DNA from: a virus
Reading direction: 5' to 3' (one strand)
Virus record (IMG/VR): IMGVR_UViG_3300045933_000240
Location: 1 to 32,836 of that record
Length of the DNA stretch: 32,836 bases
The notes below the pieces were generated by a model. That model worked only from the letters and a program-made list of their open reading frames with translations. It made no database searches and was not told the origin of the DNA. Below are positions 31,197-32,836 of this stretch, piece by piece. Numbering within the stretch: position 1 is the first letter of the stretch; the number at the start of each line of letters is the position of its first letter. The translations under genes and the position numbers were made by a program.

Positions 31197-31498
31197 CCGT
31201 CAGAACCGCCATTCGCCCTAGCCCCGACGACCACGCGCCAGGCCTTCTCGGCCGCTTCGGGACCAAGGACGCGCAGCAGCTGCGCCGCCTCTTCGGGCGT
31301 CATGGTGGCGACCTTCTCGGCGGCCGTCGCGACACGCTCGGTGTTGCCGAGCGCCTTCAGCGCGACTTCCTTCCAGTCGTCGCGGTCCTTGAGCGTCTGC
31401 ACGTAGACGGAGTTCGGCACCCACGTCTTGACCAGCCACGCGGTGAAGCTGCCGAGCGCTGCGAGCGCGGCGGTGAGCCAGACGACCAGCGGATCCAA
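31193..31498 (-). CDS. single-pass membrane protein, first late gene
   Basis: A 101-residue protein with one hydrophobic N-terminal segment (LVVWLTAALAALGSFTAWLV) followed by a charged helical region (VQTLKDRDDWKEVALKALGN; TPEEAAQLLRVLGPEAAEKAW). The only usable start is a TTG at 31498, as a stop lies just upstream and no Met follows early. The spacer before it holds two hairpins. A helper role in lysis (spanin-like or signal-anchor) is possible. It opens the late operon, so its unusual start may tune expression. Confidence 0.6.
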   Translation of the reverse strand: MDPLVVWLTAALAALGSFTAWLVKTWVPNSVYVQTLKDRDDWKEVALKALGNTERVATAAEKVATMTPEEAAQLLRVLGPEAAEKAWRVVVGARANGGSDG

Positions 31499-31518
31499 GC
31501 ACGATCAGGAGGCGCGGC

Positions 31519-31548
31519 CGGGCGAGCTGGTCACTCTCAGCTCGCCCG
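31519..31548. terminator. ten-base-pair GC hairpin before the late operon
   Basis: CGGGCGAGCT (31519-31528) and AGCTCGCCCG (31539-31548) form a perfect ten-pair stem with a ten-base loop. It lies about 20 bases before the first late gene on the transcribed strand. No U-run follows, so it may be a GC-type terminator, an attenuator or an antitermination site at the early/late boundary. Confidence 0.55.
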
Positions 31549-31609
31549 CCTGAATGCCGCGCCCTGTCGTCCGCCGAGGGGGAGGAAGCGAACGAACAAG
31601 TCCGTGACG

Positions 31610-31623
31610 GGGCCCATCGGCCC
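31610..31623. terminator. small hairpin just after the LuxR-type gene
   Basis: GGGCC (31610-31614) and GGCCC (31619-31623) pair around a four-base loop, 17 bases beyond the stop of the LuxR-type gene. Weak on its own, it adds to the case for a transcription boundary in 31500-31640. No clear sigma-70 promoter was found for the late operon in that gap. Confidence 0.35.
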
Positions 31624-31639
31624 GGCAGTATGCCGAGCG

Positions 31640-31921
31640 TTACGACCCTTGCAAGCCCATTGCTGGTGCCCTCACTCGTGAACTTGGTACGTTTTCTCTA
31701 TAAAGCACCACGGCCACCGCGGCGCCCAGATGTTTGACACCGAGCCGTCGGCGAAGGTTCGTGGACGTGTTGCGCGCTGTCTGCTCCGCCACGCCAAGAG
31801 CCTGGGCGGCAGCCTTCATTCCGTCGCAGGTGACGTATGTGGCCAGGAAGCGAGCCTCGGCCTTGCTCAACCCCGCGGCGCGCCCGGCCCACATGACGTG
31901 CTCTCGCAGCTGCTCGTTCAC
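31640..31921 (-). CDS. LuxR/GerE-type HTH protein, possible late activator
   Basis: A 93-residue protein with a GerE-like four-helix DNA-binding pattern: LSKAEARFLATYV, then GMKAAAQALGVAEQTARNTS, then NLRRRLGVKHLGAAV. This is the C-terminal domain only, without a receiver or ligand domain. It starts with GTG at 31921, which overlaps the upstream stop (GTGA). AAGGG precedes it. Being the last early gene next to the late-operon leader, it is a good candidate for a late-gene activator. That role is inferred. A TTG/TATAG-rich stretch inside its 3' end is coding. Confidence 0.75.
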   Translation of the reverse strand: MNEQLREHVMWAGRAAGLSKAEARFLATYVTCDGMKAAAQALGVAEQTARNTSTNLRRRLGVKHLGAAVAVVLYRENVPSSRVRAPAMGLQGS

Positions 31922-32130
31922 TGCGCGCCCTTCGGCCTGACCCACAACCGGAACGGCTGGCCGGGTCGACCGCCCTGCGGCGTTGCCTTCTTAGCGCGCC
32001 GGCGGCTGGCGTCGCGGCGATGCTGCTCCCAGTCGGCGACGGTGCCAGACCAGGCGCAGATGCAGGTGATCGGGGCGGTCGAGCTGGGCTTAAAGTGGTC
32101 GAAGTGGACGGCGTCGACAACGTGGTTCAC
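31918..32130 (-). CDS. 70-residue unknown protein
   Basis: A short basic protein (DAVHFDHFKPSST; ITCICAWSGTVADWEQHRRD; RRRAKKATPQGGRPG) starting with a GTG overlapping the stop of the HNH gene (GTGA). The CICAW segment has two Cys but no full zinc motif. The ICAWSGTVADWEQHR pattern is common to small phage proteins that resemble a one-finger domain. Function is unknown. Confidence 0.65.
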   Translation of the reverse strand: MNHVVDAVHFDHFKPSSTAPITCICAWSGTVADWEQHRRDASRRRAKKATPQGGRPGQPFRLWVRPKGAQ

Positions 32131-32606
32131 GGCGGAGGCAGGCTCCGCCGTCCCTTGCCCAAGTTGCAGTCACGACACGATGCGACCAGGTTGGACTCGT
32201 CGTCTGTCCCGCCATCGGCGACCGACTGAACGTGGTCGACGTGCAACGTGACCTCCGGCGTGCCGCGGCCGCAATAGCGACACCGGAATCCGTCGCGTTC
32301 GAGAATGCGGAAACGCAGGTCGACCGGCATCGGTGGGCGAGCGGCGCGCTGTGGCTTGTCGCGCGCCATGAACCAGCGCGTGACGCCGTCGTCGCACTCG
32401 GCCTCGATGTACCACCGCTCGCCTGTCGAGTCATGCAGTACCTGGTCACGCAGAGCAGCAGGGTTGCGAACCTTCTCCGCGGCCTTCGCGGTACGGGCGT
32501 AGCGGTACACCCGTTTGCCGCCCGGCATGGTCATGCTGACCTGGTAAAGCCCGTCGCTCTTGCGTCGGCTGATCGACCCCTCGCCGTGTGTCCCCATGGT
32601 CAGCAT
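32127..32606 (-). CDS. HNH endonuclease with integrase-arm-like N-terminus
   Basis: A 159-residue chimera-like protein. Residues 7-46 (HGEGSISRRKSDGLYQVSM and PGGKRVYRYARTAKAAEK) match the arm-type DNA-binding domain at the start of tyrosine integrases. The C-terminal part is a complete HNH nuclease: RFRILERDGFRCRYCG (98-113; zinc C109, C112), VDHVQSVADGG with H125, and ESNLVASCRDCNLGKG (zinc C144, C147, then N148). No integrase catalytic domain is present. I start it at the ATG at 32606, with GGAGGGG six bases upstream. GTG at 32636 is possible. It follows the excisionase-like gene, where an integrase is usual. Confidence 0.82.
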   Translation of the reverse strand: MLTMGTHGEGSISRRKSDGLYQVSMTMPGGKRVYRYARTAKAAEKVRNPAALRDQVLHDSTGERWYIEAECDDGVTRWFMARDKPQRAARPPMPVDLRFRILERDGFRCRYCGRGTPEVTLHVDHVQSVADGGTDDESNLVASCRDCNLGKGRRSLPPP

Positions 32607-32772
32607 TCTGGACCCCTCCAAGCAACCGTTCGACACTCGCTCGGCGAATGCGGACCGTCCGTCCGAGCTCGGGCACGCGCTCGAGGCGCCCGTCGCGCGT
32701 CATCGCGTACACCGTGCTCAACGGCACCGCGAGTAGCTCCGACGCCTCCGCCGGCGTGCAGGCCCGATTCAC
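32446..32772 (-). CDS. excisionase-like (MerR/HTH_17) DNA-binding protein
   Basis: The first 53 residues are a classic excisionase-type winged helix (TPAEASELLAVPLSTVYAM; DGRLERVPELGRTVRIRRAS; VERLLGG). The frame then runs on for 55 residues inside the HNH gene, a segment with no order that is the shadow of the other frame. So the functional protein probably ends near residue 55 and the stop has been lost, or the tail is simply tolerated. The start is a GTG overlapping the preceding stop (GTGA). It could be Xis or a small regulator; no integrase is present in the window. Confidence 0.7.
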   Translation of the reverse strand: MNRACTPAEASELLAVPLSTVYAMTRDGRLERVPELGRTVRIRRASVERLLGGVQNADHGDTRRGVDQPTQERRALPGQHDHAGRQTGVPLRPYREGRGEGSQPCCSA

Positions 32773-32836
32773 CAGCCGGCCTCATCCATGTCGCCATCGA
32801 CGTTGGGCAGGCCGATCCGCTCGTCGTCCCACGGCA
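32769..32836 (-). CDS. 3' part of a small gene cut by the window edge
   Basis: The last 22 codons of a gene that begins beyond the right edge: it ends in DDERIGLPNVDGDMDEAGW and TGA at 32771-32769, overlapping the excisionase start as GTGA. Its frame joins exactly to the open frame at bases 103-1, so the two partial entries are probably one 56-residue gene on a circular genome. Confidence 0.55.
   Translation of the reverse strand, partial: PWDDERIGLPNVDGDMDEAGW

Noticed and set aside
31681-31710. TATAG/TATAAAG-like sequence as a late promoter
   Set aside because: It is inside the 3' coding part of the LuxR-type gene and has no matching -35 element at a proper distance.
1-32836. tRNA genes, CRISPR arrays and insertion sequences
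   Set aside because: No cloverleaf-like sequence, spaced identical repeats or transposase was seen by eye; a dedicated tRNA scan could still find a divergent one.

Overview
The window is phage DNA: GC-rich, tightly packed, and apparently a complete small siphophage genome of about 32.8 kb opened inside a gene. The two ends join in frame. An open reading frame that starts at 103 and runs leftward off base 1 continues without a stop from 32836 down to a TGA at 32769, giving one 56-residue protein that keeps the chain of 4-base gene overlaps unbroken. I infer a circular or circularly permuted genome. The gene set is consistent with this: terminase, portal, protease, HK97-type capsid, head-tail connectors, frameshifted tail chaperones, tape measure, lysis genes, primase-helicase and recombination nucleases. 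No sheath or baseplate-wedge gene was seen, so the tail is probably long and non-contractile. High GC, frequent GTG starts and a predicted leaderless promoter suggest a GC-rich, possibly actinobacterial host. This is inference only.

Layout. Nearly every gene reads leftward. The exception is a rightward island at about 7.1-8.0 kb holding a Cro/CI-like HTH protein and a zinc-ribbon membrane protein. The leftward early block starts at a TTGACA-type promoter at 7042-7007. It runs through a small HTH gene, short unknown genes, a large HTH protein, a possible SSB, a PD-(D/E)XK nuclease, an AEP primase-helicase, a RecB-like exonuclease and a VRR-NUC nuclease. It then crosses the window ends into an excisionase-like HTH gene, an integrase-arm/HNH chimera, a short unknown gene and a LuxR-type HTH gene at 31640.

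A gap with two GC-rich hairpins (31500-31640) separates this from the late block. The late block begins with small membrane proteins and a papain-like cysteine peptidase that is the best endolysin candidate. It continues with fibre or decoration proteins: a tail-fibre-like protein, a Cys-rich protein, a seven-bladed propeller protein and a protein of about 28 18-residue repeats. The packaging and head genes follow, then the tail genes, ending at 7977 against the rightward island. Lysis and fibre genes ahead of terminase is an unusual order.

Most promising points: the 18-residue repeat protein, the propeller apparently inserted in a beta-sandwich, the Cys-rich protein, the papain-like lysis candidate, the arm/HNH chimera where an integrase would be expected, and the circular junction. 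No tRNA genes, CRISPR arrays or insertion sequences were recognised.
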